DNA of 64,000 bases, from positions 186-64,185 of the forward strand of contig MTOU01000013.1 in the NCBI GenBank assembly GCA_002011745.1, given 5' to 3'. Positions within the stretch are counted from its first letter, which is position 1. Each line of letters opens with the position of its first letter. Shown here in pieces: positions 54,800 through 64,000 of the stretch. Made by a program: the position numbers and the translations under genes. This stretch comes from Nitrospirae bacterium JdFR-85. Lineage in GTDB: Bacteria; Nitrospirota; Thermodesulfovibrionia; Thermodesulfovibrionales; JdFR-85. The notes below the pieces were generated by a model. It made no database searches, was not told the origin of the DNA, and saw only the letters and a list, made by a program, of their open reading frames with translations.

Positions 54800-55387
54800 A
54801 TGAATATAAAAGAATTCCCCGAGGTTTTTATCCCTGTATTTGTGGCAATTGATGTCTTTGCCTTATTGCCGCTGTTTATCAGTTATACAAAGGGACTATC
54901 ACAAGAGGGTATTAGAAAGGTGATCAACCAGTCTATTATGACAGCCTTATTTGTGAGTATTGGTTTTGTGGCTGTTGGAGAGGGAATATTCAGGGTGCTT
55001 GGACTCACTGTTAATGACTTCAAGGTGGCAGGTGGGTTGGTTTTGCTTGTAATTGCAATTCTTGATATTGTACAACAAGAACATAAAAGCCAGCGAAAAG
55101 GGTTGTCCACAACTGTTGGAGTGGTTCCTATTGGAGTGCCAATGATTGTAGGACCTGCCTTGCTTACAACCCTCCTTGTACTTCTTGAACATTATGGAGC
55201 TGTGATGACACTTCTGTCCCTTTTACTGAATCTCTCTATTGTATGGATTCTCTTCAGAAATGCCACAGCAGTAGTAAAAATTATAGGAAAAGATGGAATC
55301 CTTGCCATCTCAAAACTCATGGCAATCCTTCTTGCTTCAATAGCAGTAATGATGATAAGACTAGGGATAGAAAATATGTTGAAATAG
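54800..55387 (+). CDS. MarC family membrane protein
   Basis: This 195-residue protein has six hydrophobic segments and belongs to the MarC/UPF0056 family. Typical text includes PVFVAIDVFALLPLFISYT, VAGGLVLLVIAI, then VPIGVPMIVGPALLTTLL. The function of the family is unclear. No Shine-Dalgarno stands close to the ATG. tRNA-Lys follows in the opposite direction 12 bases later. Confidence 0.92.
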   Translation: MNIKEFPEVFIPVFVAIDVFALLPLFISYTKGLSQEGIRKVINQSIMTALFVSIGFVAVGEGIFRVLGLTVNDFKVAGGLVLLVIAILDIVQQEHKSQRKGLSTTVGVVPIGVPMIVGPALLTTLLVLLEHYGAVMTLLSLLLNLSIVWILFRNATAVVKIIGKDGILAISKLMAILLASIAVMMIRLGIENMLK

Positions 55388-55399
55388 ATTTATTCTAAG

Positions 55400-55475
<76 letters not shown>

Positions 55476-55481
55476 ACATCA

Positions 55482-55546
55482 CATTATGAGTAATGGGTAA
55501 TGCGTCTATTTCTATACCTTTAACGCATTACCCATTCCCCATAATG
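55482..55546. repeat. long imperfect hairpin between two tRNA genes
   Basis: AATGGGTAATGCGT (55492-55505) and ACGCATTACCCATT (55523-55536) are a perfect 14-base pair around a 17-base loop. The outer words CATTATG (55482-55488) and CATAATG (55540-55546) also pair. It could be a processing signal for the tRNA transcript or a member of a dispersed repeat family. Confidence 0.75.
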
Positions 55547-55621
55547 GTGCGCCTGAGAGGATTCGAACCTCCGACCTGAGGTTCCGGAGACCTCCGCTCT
55601 GTCCAACTGAGCTACAGGCGC
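55545..55621 (-). tRNA. tRNA-Arg (anticodon CCG)
   Basis: Minus strand. Acceptor GCGCCTG/CAGGCGC is perfect, the anticodon arm is GAGGT-CTCCGGA-ACCTC (anticodon CCG), the T arm is GGAGG-TTCGAAT-CCTCT, and CCA is encoded. Probably co-transcribed with tRNA-Lys. Confidence 0.94.
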
Positions 55622-55669
55622 TAAATAATAATATTGTAAAACAAGAGGTTATGTCAAGTTTACCCAGCA

Positions 55670-57316
55670 TCAGTGCATTGACAGTAGCTCTCTTGCATGC
55701 TGCAGAGATGCATCTGTTACAGAACCACTGAGCATACGGGCGATCTCCCGGAGTCTCTGCTCATAATCAAGCTCCCGTATTCTTACCCTTGTCCCTCCAG
55801 AATCCTCCTCCTTGTCCACAAGCAGATGATGATCTGCCTTGGAGGCTATCTGAGGCAGGTGGGTAATGCATATCACCTGGTGGGTCCTGGAAAGAAATTT
55901 TAACTTTCTCGCCACTGATTCTGCTGTCATCCCTCCTATTCCTGCATCAACCTCATCAAAGACCATCAGAGGGACCTTGTCAAAGCTGGCCAGCAGACTT
56001 TTAAGTGCAAGCATCACCCTGGAGATCTCTCCACCAGATGCCACCTTTGAAAGGGCCTTTGGAGGATGCCCAGGATTTGCAGAAAAAAGAAACTCCACAC
56101 TGTCTCTACCTGTAGCAGACAAGGGGATCTCTTTTATATCAATTATAAAAACTGAATTCTTGAAGGCAAGTTCATATAATACTCTCTCAATCTCCTTCTG
56201 TAGAATCCTGGCCGTCTCTTTTCTTCTCTCAGACAATTGAAATGTCAGCTCTTCAAGCCCTTCTGAAAGCTCTTTAAGTCTCTTCTCAATAAACTCTGTT
56301 TTCTCATCAATACTATAAAGTCTCTGTAGATCCTGCTCTGCTTCTCTCTTATAATCAAGTATTTCTCTTATATTGTCTCCATACTTCTTTCTTAATCTGT
56401 CAATAAGAGAGAGTCTGGACTCCACCTCGTCAAGCCTCTGAGGATCACAATCGTACCTATCTTTTAAATCCCTAAGACTGTATGATGCTTCTTGAAGCAG
56501 TGTTTCTGCCTCCTTGATAAAGGCAGATATCCCTCTTGCATCTTCATCGAGTCTGCTCAACTCTTCCAGCGTCTTGGTCAACGAACCGAGTTGACCCAGT
56601 ATAGAAGTGTCACTCTCCTTTAAAAGCAACATAGCCTCTTCTGAAAGAGCTCTTAACTGGGAAAGGTTCTGTAGTATCTTTCTCTCTGAAAGGAGCTCTT
56701 CAAGCTCTCCTTCCTTCAAGGAAGCGCTCTCAATCTCCTTTATCTGGAAGGAAAGAAGATCAATCCTGTGCTGACGCTCTTTTGACTTCTCTCTCATCTC
56801 TTCAAGCTCTCTTTTAAGGGACATATACTCTTTATAAAGTGTCTGTACCTTTCTTACAAGCTCCTCAGTTCCTGCAAAGGCATCAAGGAGCTGAAGTTGT
56901 GAGGAGGGCTTAAAGAGACTCTGATGCTCGTGCTGTCCATGAAGGTCAACAAGGTCAGCAGTTACTCTCTGAAGGGTTTGCAGGGTGACAGGACTATCAT
57001 TAACATATACCCTGCTCTTACCAGAAGGTGATAAGCTTCTTCTGACTATCATTGTTTCATCATCTGAGAGTCCCAGCTCCTGAAGTCTCTTTTTTGTATC
57101 CTCTTTAATCAAAAATACTCCTTCAATTATCGCCTCTTTTGCTGAAGGCCTGACCAGCTCAGAGGAGCCTCTTGAACCCAGTAGCATCTCTATTGCACTG
57201 ACTATAATAGACTTTCCAGCACCTGTCTCACCTGTAACAACATTAAGGCCTTCAGTGAATCTGATAGCAAGGGTATCCACAATTATAAAATCCTTTATCC
57301 TTACTTCCTGGAGCAT
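55670..57316 (-). CDS. recN: DNA repair protein RecN
   Basis: This 548-residue SMC-like ATPase acts in double-strand break repair. N-terminal Walker A TGETGAGKSIIVSAIEML (about 31-48), two coiled-coil arms (about 155-215 and 290-375), and C-terminal VASGGEISRVMLALK and VFDEVDAGIGG with CITHLPQIA. Start at 57316 gives MLQEVRIKDFIIV. Divergent from the radical SAM gene. Confidence 0.96.
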   Translation of the reverse strand: MLQEVRIKDFIIVDTLAIRFTEGLNVVTGETGAGKSIIVSAIEMLLGSRGSSELVRPSAKEAIIEGVFLIKEDTKKRLQELGLSDDETMIVRRSLSPSGKSRVYVNDSPVTLQTLQRVTADLVDLHGQHEHQSLFKPSSQLQLLDAFAGTEELVRKVQTLYKEYMSLKRELEEMREKSKERQHRIDLLSFQIKEIESASLKEGELEELLSERKILQNLSQLRALSEEAMLLLKESDTSILGQLGSLTKTLEELSRLDEDARGISAFIKEAETLLQEASYSLRDLKDRYDCDPQRLDEVESRLSLIDRLRKKYGDNIREILDYKREAEQDLQRLYSIDEKTEFIEKRLKELSEGLEELTFQLSERRKETARILQKEIERVLYELAFKNSVFIIDIKEIPLSATGRDSVEFLFSANPGHPPKALSKVASGGEISRVMLALKSLLASFDKVPLMVFDEVDAGIGGMTAESVARKLKFLSRTHQVICITHLPQIASKADHHLLVDKEEDSGGTRVRIRELDYEQRLREIARMLSGSVTDASLQHARELLSMH

Positions 57317-57361
57317 ACTACTAAATTACCAATTCACTGCCTGAGGAGGCAACATTTCCTC

Positions 57362-59005
57362 TTGTATGATAAGATAAATGATATGTTAAGTAGGAGCTTG
57401 GTTGAGAAGGCGAACCGTCTCCTTAAAGGAGAAAAGGGTACTGTGCTGAAAGACCCGGGTGGCAGGATCAATGTATGTCTCTGCTATCCTAATACCTATC
57501 ATGTAGGAATGTCCAATCTGGGGTTTCAGGGGTTGTATGGGATTGTTAACCGGCGTGGTGACGCCCTCTGTGAGAGGGTATTTCTCCCAGATGAAGAGGA
57601 CATGAGGGAACATATAAGAACAAATACTCCTCTGTTCAGTCTTGAGTCAAAAAGGCCCCTCGGTAAGTTTCATATTGTCGCCTTCAGTATATCATTTGAG
57701 AATGACTACCCAAATATCCTCCAGATGCTACGGCTTGCTAAACTGAACCCTCTCAGGAGAAAAAGAACAGAAAATAACCCTCTTCTTATTGGAGGCGGTG
57801 TCTGCGTCACATCCAACCCAGAGCCTTTGGCAGAACTGTTTGACCTTCTGTTTATTGGTGAGGCAGAGGAGCATATACACATACTAATAGATACTTACAA
57901 AGATTCAAGCTCAAAAAGAGAGTTTCTTGAAAAGGTCTCTGCACATGAAGGCTTTTATGTGCCTGAATTCTATGAGGTAGCCTACGAAAGGGACGGAAGA
58001 ATTAAAAAGAGGACTGTAGTGTTTGATGCTGCACCAGAGGTTATAAAAAAGGCGACCGTGGCCCAGCTTGACGGAAGGCTGAAGCACAGCATAATAACCC
58101 ATAATACCGAATTCTCAGACATGTGTCTTGTGGAGGCTATGAGGGGTTGTCCCTGGAGTTGTAGGTTCTGCCTCGCAGGACATCTATACAGACCTGTGAG
58201 GCATAAACCTCTTGAGGAAGTGAAAAAAGAAATCAAATCCCATAATAATGTAGGGCTGATTGGCCCGTCTCTGACAGAGTATAGATTTATAAAAGAGGTC
58301 CTCAAGGAGGGGGCAAAGATGTCCCTTACCTCTCTCAGGGCTTCACAAAGGAGTATAGAACTTCTGGAGCTTCTTAAGAACAAAAAGAGTCTCTCGATAG
58401 CGCCTGAGGCCGGTAGCCAGAGACTGAGAGAGGTAATAAATAAAAAGATAAAAGAGGATGAGATAATCTCCACGGCTGAGGAGGCATTCAAAGCAGGAAT
58501 AAAGACTCTCAGACTTTATTTTATGGTAGGCCTTCCCACAGAGACAGAAGAGGATATTGAGGCTATCGCAGAGGTGGTCAGAAAGATAAGAGCACTCTCA
58601 GACAAGGGAATTGTGGTTCTTAGTGTGAGTGTCTTTGTACCTAAGCCTTTCACACCCTTTCAGTGGCATCCTATGGAGAGGGAAGAAGTGGTGAAGAGGA
58701 GGCTGAAGTATCTGAAGGGTGCTCTGCTTAAATATAAAGGGATAAGACTATTCCATGATGTACTTAAATACTCCTATCTTCAGGGGATCCTCTCCAGAGG
58801 AGACAGAAGACTCTCCAACTTTCTATTGAGACTTGAGGAGCCTTCCAAGTGGCGGCAGACCTTGTCAGAAGAAGGGCTTTCAGAGGAGTTTTATCTCTAC
58901 AGAAAGAGATCCTTTGATGAAACCCTTCCATGGGATTTTATTGACACAGGTATACCAAAGAGGACTCTCTGGAGTCAGTATATGAAGGCACTGAAGGGAC
59001 TCTGA
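57362..59005 (+). CDS. radical SAM protein with N-terminal B12-binding-like domain
   Basis: This 547-residue protein has an N-terminal domain in the style of cobalamin-binding proteins (about 30-200: VCLCYPNTYHVGMSNLG, LLIGGGVCVTSNPEPL, FIGEAEEH). The radical SAM core has the CxxxCxxC cluster CPWSCRFCLAG (about 260-270), with IAPEAGSQRLREVINKK, FMVGLPTETEEDIEAIAE and SVFVPKPFTPFQWHPM. It is related to the TIGR03960 group, some of which modify tRNA or methylthiolate; the exact activity is unknown. The start is TTG 57362 or ATG 57383. Confidence 0.85.
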   Translation: MYDKINDMLSRSLVEKANRLLKGEKGTVLKDPGGRINVCLCYPNTYHVGMSNLGFQGLYGIVNRRGDALCERVFLPDEEDMREHIRTNTPLFSLESKRPLGKFHIVAFSISFENDYPNILQMLRLAKLNPLRRKRTENNPLLIGGGVCVTSNPEPLAELFDLLFIGEAEEHIHILIDTYKDSSSKREFLEKVSAHEGFYVPEFYEVAYERDGRIKKRTVVFDAAPEVIKKATVAQLDGRLKHSIITHNTEFSDMCLVEAMRGCPWSCRFCLAGHLYRPVRHKPLEEVKKEIKSHNNVGLIGPSLTEYRFIKEVLKEGAKMSLTSLRASQRSIELLELLKNKKSLSIAPEAGSQRLREVINKKIKEDEIISTAEEAFKAGIKTLRLYFMVGLPTETEEDIEAIAEVVRKIRALSDKGIVVLSVSVFVPKPFTPFQWHPMEREEVVKRRLKYLKGALLKYKGIRLFHDVLKYSYLQGILSRGDRRLSNFLLRLEEPSKWRQTLSEEGLSEEFYLYRKRSFDETLPWDFIDTGIPKRTLWSQYMKALKGL

Positions 59006-59048
59006 GACTAAGTTGCACTTTCACCTCGGAATTGTTTTTAATAATCAT

Positions 59049-61634
59049 ATGTCCAGTGAAACACCACTTATGAAACAGTATCAGGCCATCAAGGCAGAGT
59101 ATCCAGATTGTATCCTTTTTTTCCGTCTCGGTGACTTCTATGAGATGTTTGACGAGGACGCCAAGGTTGCCTCATCCATACTCCAGATAGCCCTCACCAC
59201 AAGAGACAAAGGGAAAAAGGAACCTATACCCATGTGTGGTGTACCCCATTTTGCTGCTGAAGGCTATATAACAAAACTCATAAATGCAGGCTACAAGGTC
59301 GCAATATGCGAACAGGTGGAGGATCCCAAACAGGCAAAAGGCATTGTAAAAAGAGAGGTTGTGAGAGTTATAACCCCAGGCACCCACACACCCTCAGACC
59401 CTAAGGAGAATAACTTCATCATGAGCATATACCCCTCAGGCAGGCTGACAGGTATTGCTATTGCTGACCTTTCAACAGGCGAGTTCTCCATATACGAGAC
59501 AGAGCGGGATATAAAAGATGAAGTCCAACGGTTTGAACCAAAAGAGGTACTCTGTCCAGAGAGCCTGAAGGAAAACCTCTACTACAGGGAGGCTCTTGAA
59601 GGTGTATATGTCTCTTTCTATGATGAATGGTCCTATGAATACACAGAGGCATACAGAAGCATGCTTGAGTACTACAAGGTATATTCCTTAGAGGCATTCG
59701 GGATAGAGGAGTATCCAAAGGCAGTCTCTGCAGCAGGAGCACTCATACAGTACCTGAGAGAAAATCAGAAGGATGGCTTTGTACTCAGCCGGCCAGAGTT
59801 ACTAAACCAGGGGCAGTATATGTTCCTTGATGCCTATACAAAGAAAAACCTGGAGCTGTTGAGAAATCTGAGGGATGGCACTACAGAGGGTACACTCCTG
59901 AAGGTCTTAGACGAGACACTCACCCCAATGGGAGGAAGATTCCTCAGACAGGCGATTATGAAGCCTTTGGTTGAACTTAATGGGATACACAAGAGACTCG
60001 ATGCAGTGGAAAACCTCTTTCATGACCTGGGGTTGCAGGAGACTCTCAGGACTTATCTCCGGAGGCTTCAGGACTTGGAGAGGCTCTCTACAAAGGTTCT
60101 ACAGGGTTCAGCCAATGCACGGGACCTGATAGCAATAAAGCATTCCCTTTCGGCACTGCCTTTTATCAAGAAGGCCTTACAGGATGCAGAGTCAGAAAGA
60201 CTGAGGTCTCTTTGTGATTCCATAGGTGAGTTTTCTCAGCTGGAGAAGCTTATAGAAGAGGCGATAGTGGATGACCCACCTACCACAGTCAAAGAAGGAG
60301 GAATAATAAAGGATGGTTTCAGGAAGGATGTGGATGAACTGAGGGAGATTGCCGTGAAGGGTAAGGACTACATCGCTTCCCTTGAAAGGAAAGAGAGGGA
60401 AAGGACAGGGATACAGTCCCTGAAGATCGGCTACAATAAGGTCTTTGGATACTACATTGAGGTAACAAAGGCGAATCTCCATCTTGTACCCAAAGACTAT
60501 ATCAGAAAACAAACCCTTGTAAGCGGAGAGAGGTTTGTTACTGAAGAACTGAAGGCATATGAGGACAAGGTCCTTGGGGCAGAAGAAAGGCTGAAGGTGC
60601 TTGAATATGAGGTTTTTCAGAAGGTACTTCATGAGGTAAAGAAATATGCTGACAGGCTTCTGGAGACGGCAACCGCAGTGGCTGAGCTTGATTTTCTGCT
60701 CTCACTTGCTGTGGTGGCCAGAAGGAACAACTATGTAAAACCCCTGGTTGACGACTCCTATACAATAGAGATCATTGATGGAAGACATCCTGTTCTTGAG
60801 AAGGCACCTTTAACTGAGAGGTTCATACCCAACAGCATCTATATGGATAATGAAAGTCATAGACTTTTGGTGATTACAGGCCCAAATATGGCAGGTAAGT
60901 CCACATATATGCGTCAGGTGGCGCTCATTGTACTTATGGCCCAGATGGGCTCCTTTGTGCCTGCCACAGAGGCGAGAATAGGACTTGTGGACAGGATATT
61001 CACCCGTATCGGTGCCTCTGACTTTATATCCCGTGGCCAGAGCACCTTCATGGTGGAGATGATAGAGACCGCAAACATCCTCCACAATGCCACAGACAGA
61101 AGCCTTATTCTGCTTGATGAGGTAGGCAGAGGCACAAGTACCTTTGACGGAATAAGCATCGCATGGGCAGTGGCAGAATACATACTCAAGACCCTGAAGG
61201 CAAGGACACTCTTTGCCACACACTACCATGAACTCACAGAACTGAGCATTGAGCATGAAGGTGTAAGAAACTACAATGTCGCTGTGAAGGAGTGGGGGGA
61301 TGAGATAATATTCCTGAGAAAGGTGGAGAAGGGACCTGCAGACAAGAGCTATGGGATCCATGTGGCCCGTCTTGCAGGACTACCCGAAGGGGTGATAGAG
61401 AGGGCAAAGGAGGTACTTCAGAACCTCGAAAAGGCAGAATTCACAGCACCTGAAACACCAAGGATGTCAGGTAGAAGACAGAAGAAGCCTCTACAATTGG
61501 ACCTCTTTGCTGTTAATTACGAACCCCTTATTGAAAAACTTCTCAAAATTGATACCTCTGAGCTTTCTCCAGAGAAGGCACTTCTCAGGCTTAAGGAACT
61601 GAAGAGACTCGCAGAGGAGCTATCCACATCTTGA
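59049..61634 (+). CDS. mutS: DNA mismatch repair protein MutS
   Basis: 861 residues from ATG 59049; an upstream TTG at 59013 is a less likely start. The mismatch-reading Phe-x-Glu is in FFRLGDFYEMFDEDA. The ATPase has VITGPNMAGKSTYMRQVALI, STFMVEMIETANILHNAT and LLDEVGRGTSTFDG, then ATHYHEL. Length is normal. coaE overlaps its stop by 4 bases. Confidence 0.96.
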   Translation: MSSETPLMKQYQAIKAEYPDCILFFRLGDFYEMFDEDAKVASSILQIALTTRDKGKKEPIPMCGVPHFAAEGYITKLINAGYKVAICEQVEDPKQAKGIVKREVVRVITPGTHTPSDPKENNFIMSIYPSGRLTGIAIADLSTGEFSIYETERDIKDEVQRFEPKEVLCPESLKENLYYREALEGVYVSFYDEWSYEYTEAYRSMLEYYKVYSLEAFGIEEYPKAVSAAGALIQYLRENQKDGFVLSRPELLNQGQYMFLDAYTKKNLELLRNLRDGTTEGTLLKVLDETLTPMGGRFLRQAIMKPLVELNGIHKRLDAVENLFHDLGLQETLRTYLRRLQDLERLSTKVLQGSANARDLIAIKHSLSALPFIKKALQDAESERLRSLCDSIGEFSQLEKLIEEAIVDDPPTTVKEGGIIKDGFRKDVDELREIAVKGKDYIASLERKERERTGIQSLKIGYNKVFGYYIEVTKANLHLVPKDYIRKQTLVSGERFVTEELKAYEDKVLGAEERLKVLEYEVFQKVLHEVKKYADRLLETATAVAELDFLLSLAVVARRNNYVKPLVDDSYTIEIIDGRHPVLEKAPLTERFIPNSIYMDNESHRLLVITGPNMAGKSTYMRQVALIVLMAQMGSFVPATEARIGLVDRIFTRIGASDFISRGQSTFMVEMIETANILHNATDRSLILLDEVGRGTSTFDGISIAWAVAEYILKTLKARTLFATHYHELTELSIEHEGVRNYNVAVKEWGDEIIFLRKVEKGPADKSYGIHVARLAGLPEGVIERAKEVLQNLEKAEFTAPETPRMSGRRQKKPLQLDLFAVNYEPLIEKLLKIDTSELSPEKALLRLKELKRLAEELSTS

Positions 61635-62233
61635 GGAAAGAGACTATAGTATTGGGTCTTACAGGTTGCTGGGGGGCGGGGAAGACCGCGGTCCTTGAGA
61701 TGTTCAGAAGACTCGGAGCAGATACCCTTAATACTGATCAGGTGGTACATGAACTGTACAAGAACAGAGATATTCAAAAGAGAATAAAAGAGACATTTGG
61801 AGAGGAATTTGTTGTAGATGGTGAGGTTCAGAAAAATAAGCTTGCAGAGCTGGTATTCTCAGACGAGCATGCCCGTAGGGTGCTGGAAAGACTAATCCAT
61901 CCCTTTGTTTTTAAAGAGATAGAGAGATTTATAAAGGAGACTGAAGGGACTGTTAAGGTTATAGAGGTGCCCCTTCTTTTTGAGACATCTTCTGAAGGAT
62001 ACTTTGACAGGACAGTGGCTGTTAAGGCTGGCAGACAGAGAATAATAGAGAGACTCAAAAGAAAGGGCTACAAAGAAGAAGAAATCCTCTTACGCCTCAA
62101 GACACAACTGTCAGAGGAGGAGAAGGCCAGAAGGGCAGACTTTGTGATTGATACATCAGGAGACCTCATTGAAACAGAGAAACAGGTAAAGAGGGTCTTT
62201 GAAGAGATAAAAAGCCAACTGAAGTCTCAGTAA
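61631..62233 (+). CDS. coaE: dephospho-CoA kinase CoaE
   Basis: CoaE phosphorylates dephospho-CoA, the last step of CoA synthesis. It has 200 residues with P-loop GLTGCWGAGKTAVLEMF, LNTDQVVHELY, VIEVPLLFETS and ADFVIDTSGD. The P-loop has W and A where many have GSGKS. The start is TTG 61631, within the mutS stop. Confidence 0.95.
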   Translation: MRKETIVLGLTGCWGAGKTAVLEMFRRLGADTLNTDQVVHELYKNRDIQKRIKETFGEEFVVDGEVQKNKLAELVFSDEHARRVLERLIHPFVFKEIERFIKETEGTVKVIEVPLLFETSSEGYFDRTVAVKAGRQRIIERLKRKGYKEEEILLRLKTQLSEEEKARRADFVIDTSGDLIETEKQVKRVFEEIKSQLKSQ

Positions 62234-62292
62234 GGATTTTTTACTCCACTATTAAATTTAAGTTTTTTAGGAACTTGGAATGGAAAATGGAG

Positions 62293-62321
62293 TTGACTTT
62301 TTGGTAATATACAAATAAAAT
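62293..62321 (+). promoter_or_regulatory. promoter for the acidic response regulator
   Basis: TTGACT (62293-62298), a 17-base spacer and TAAAAT (62316-62321). A leader of about 52 bases to ATG 62380. The region 62234-62379 holds little else. Confidence 0.65.
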
Positions 62322-62379
62322 TGTTTAGAACATAAATTTATAATTTTAATTAATAACAACTAAATAAACGAGGTGTGTT

Positions 62380-63444
62380 ATGGCTAAAAAATTAATGTTA
62401 GCAGATGATAGTGTAACCATTCAGAAGGTTGTAGAACTTATTCTTTCAGATGAGGATTTTGAGGTGAAAGTCTTTTCCAATGGGGAAGAGGCGTGGAACT
62501 CCATTAAGGAGTACAAACCAGACATTGTCCTCGCAGATATAGAGATGCCAGGTATGAACGGGTATCAATTATGTGAAAAAATCAAGAATGATGAAGAACT
62601 TAAGGATACCCCTGTACTGCTGCTTGCAGGTGCCTTTGAGCCGATTGATGAGGAACTGGCAAAAGATGTTAAAGCAGATGATTATATTGTGAAACCTTTC
62701 GAGAGTAACGAACTCTTAAGTAAAATAAATGCCCTTTTAACAGAAAAAGAAGAGATTGCAGAGATAGAAGAGGTGGCTGAGATGGCAGAAACAGAAGAGA
62801 TAGAAGCCGCAGAAGAAGCGGTTGAAGTGGCAGAGATGGCAGAAGAGATACTGAGCACCGAAGAGATAAAGGAAGAACCTACACAGGATATTTGGGATTT
62901 CGAAGAAGAAATCCCTGTAGAGGAAACAGAGGCTACACCTGGAGAAGCCAAAGAAGAGGCTCCTTCTGAAGAAATCCCTTCATTTGAGGAATCTCCTGCA
63001 GAGCAGGTGACTGTACCAGAAGAGCCTGTTGCTGAAGAAGAAAAGAAAACAATAGAAGAAGAGGCGGTTTCAAAAGAGGAGATGACAAAGGCACTTATGG
63101 ATGCAATAAAAGAAAAGGCTGAAGAGGTGTTCTCAACTCTAACAGAAGACAGATTCGCAGAAACCCTGAATGATGTTGTCAGCAGCAAAGTAGACCAGAT
63201 GCTGAATGCTGTGGAGACAGAACGTCTTGTTTCAGAATCACTTGATAAGTCTATAAGTTCTCATTTAGAGAAGCTATTTGCTGAGAGGGTCTCTCCTGTA
63301 GTAGAGGAGTCTATCAAGAAAGCGGTCGAGGAGTTAACATCCAATTTCAGAAAAGAGATCGAGAAGATAATCTGGGAGACTGTACCAGATTTAGCAGAAA
63401 CAATAATAACAAAGGAGATAGAAAAGATAAAGTCTACATTTTAG
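62380..63444 (+). CDS. receiver-domain protein with long acidic tail
   Basis: This 354-residue protein has an N-terminal receiver (1-122) with ADDSVTIQKVVE, D in IVLADIEMPGMNGYQL and K in YIVKPFES. A highly acidic, Glu/Ala/Pro-rich linker follows (about 125-230), then a helical end (about 235-354: KIIWETVPDLAETIITKEIEKI). This layout resembles the proteins that accompany deltaproteobacterial and Nitrospirota motility or polarity systems, with no DNA-binding output. The ATG lies 8 bases after cgagg, a weak ribosome site. Confidence 0.82.
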   Translation: MAKKLMLADDSVTIQKVVELILSDEDFEVKVFSNGEEAWNSIKEYKPDIVLADIEMPGMNGYQLCEKIKNDEELKDTPVLLLAGAFEPIDEELAKDVKADDYIVKPFESNELLSKINALLTEKEEIAEIEEVAEMAETEEIEAAEEAVEVAEMAEEILSTEEIKEEPTQDIWDFEEEIPVEETEATPGEAKEEAPSEEIPSFEESPAEQVTVPEEPVAEEEKKTIEEEAVSKEEMTKALMDAIKEKAEEVFSTLTEDRFAETLNDVVSSKVDQMLNAVETERLVSESLDKSISSHLEKLFAERVSPVVEESIKKAVEELTSNFRKEIEKIIWETVPDLAETIITKEIEKIKSTF

Positions 63445-63489
63445 CAGCAATAAATTTATAAAGTGAAAACTGCTCTGGAGAATGAATTC

Positions 63490-63517
63490 AAGCAAGCCTA
63501 TGGCTTGCTTGTTTGTT
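63490..63517 (+). terminator. terminator-like hairpin before valS
   Basis: AAGCAAGCC (63490-63498) pairs with GGCTTGCTT (63502-63510) around TAT, followed by GTTTGTT. It is a good fold with a partial T-run. Confidence 0.75.
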
Positions 63518-63569
63518 GAATAGAAGAGACAGAATACTCTAAAGATATCGATAAGGTGAGGTGTATACC

Positions 63570-64000
63570 ATGGCACGTCTTCCTAAGGTTTATAATCCTA
63601 CTGATGAGATGAAATGGTATGAGCTCTGGGAAAGGGAAGGCTATTTCAGGCCTGAGATTAATCCCGAAGGAAAACCCTACTGTATAGTTATTCCACCACC
63701 TAATGTTACAGGTTCTCTTCATATGGGGCACGCATTGAATGTTACTCTGCAGGATATACTCATCAGATGGAAGAGGATGCAGGGATACAGAACCCTATGG
63801 GTGCCTGGTACAGACCATGCAGGGATTGCAACACAGAATGTGGTTGAGAGAGAAATAGCCAAGGAGGGGCTTGACAGGTATACTCTCGGAAGAGAGGCCT
63901 TTATAGAAAGGGTGTGGAGGTGGAAGGATGAGTATGGAGAAAGGATAATCACACAACTCAAAAGAATTGGGGCCTCCTGTGACTGGCAACGGCAGAGATT
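63570..64000 (+). CDS. valS: valyl-tRNA synthetase ValS (N-terminal part, cut by window end)
   Basis: ATG at 63570 opens [39 protein letters not shown] holds the class I HIGH motif (HMGH), followed by the [14 protein letters not shown] stretch typical of ValS. The gene continues past base 64000 without a stop. aaggtgaggtg lies upstream of the start. No T-box leader was seen in the short gap after the terminator hairpin. Confidence 0.95.
   Translation, partial: MARLPKVYNPTDEMKWYELWEREGYFRPEINPEGKPYCIVIPPPNVTGSLHMGHALNVTLQDILIRWKRMQGYRTLWVPGTDHAGIATQNVVEREIAKEGLDRYTLGREAFIERVWRWKDEYGERIITQLKRIGASCDWQRQR

Noticed and set aside
63445-63569. T-box leader for valS
   Set aside because: The gap is short and is filled by the terminator-like hairpin of the previous gene; no T-box word is visible.

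Overview
The window looks like a chromosomal segment of a Gram-negative anaerobe. It has a complete-looking anaerobic (cobalt-early) corrin pathway, lipoproteins and periplasmic proteins, a CIRCE-controlled groESL operon, sigma54 regulation, a class II PurE with an archaeal-style PurC, and many aga/agg arginine codons. I would guess Nitrospirota (Thermodesulfovibrionia-like), but that is inference from gene style and was not tested.

Layout. 1-240: a repeat-rich leader with a possible cobalamin-riboswitch end. 243-13361 (+): a long corrinoid operon, with a membrane-targeted cobaltochelatase CbiK, a PepSY protein, an ABC-2 transporter, a BtuCDF-like importer, CbiL, CbiD, CbiE, a ThiC/BzaF-type radical SAM enzyme, CbiG, CbiJ, a CbiF-CbiH fusion and CbiC. 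CbiT is not seen. 13400-15360: DUF523, rhomboid and zinc-ribbon receiver proteins. 15458-17611: CIRCE promoter, groES, groEL, terminator. 17610-22955 (-): a spermidine-synthase-like membrane protein, a Clp1/Grc3-type kinase and copA. 23033-28669: a small receiver protein, then a minus operon uvrA-apbE-NusG_II-Gx, and a RuvC-like protein.

28738-32792: a 4.05-kb integrated element in tRNA-Val(UAC), bounded by 47-bp direct repeats that differ at only two, compensatory, T-stem positions. It carries a tyrosine integrase with an inserted zinc ribbon, a short XRE gene that needs a -1 shift to be full length, excisionase-like HTH genes, a frame-broken winged-helix gene, paired 13-bp operators, repeated integrase arm sites and two small cargo genes.

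32807-48939: ccdA, mog and a MOSC protein; rpmH-yidD-yidC with no rnpA between rpmH and yidD; rho with a long leader; purE-purC; miaA; an M16 subunit without zinc ligands; an NtrC-family regulator; mtnP; mnmG, an unknown 506-residue protein and rsmG. 48951-64000: trpB, a methyltransferase, hflK-hflC, a polyferredoxin membrane protein, a macrodomain protein, a MarC protein, tRNA-Lys and tRNA-Arg, recN, a radical SAM protein, mutS, coaE, an acidic response regulator and the start of valS.

The candidates most worth follow-up are the integrated element (att covariation, recoding-or-decay lesions, Zn-ribbon integrase), the missing rnpA, the periplasmic-chelatase-plus-importer layout of the corrin operon, the ThiC/BzaF enzyme inside it, the UvrA without insertion domain, and the ApbE/NusG_II/Gx trio. 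No CRISPR array or rRNA gene was seen.
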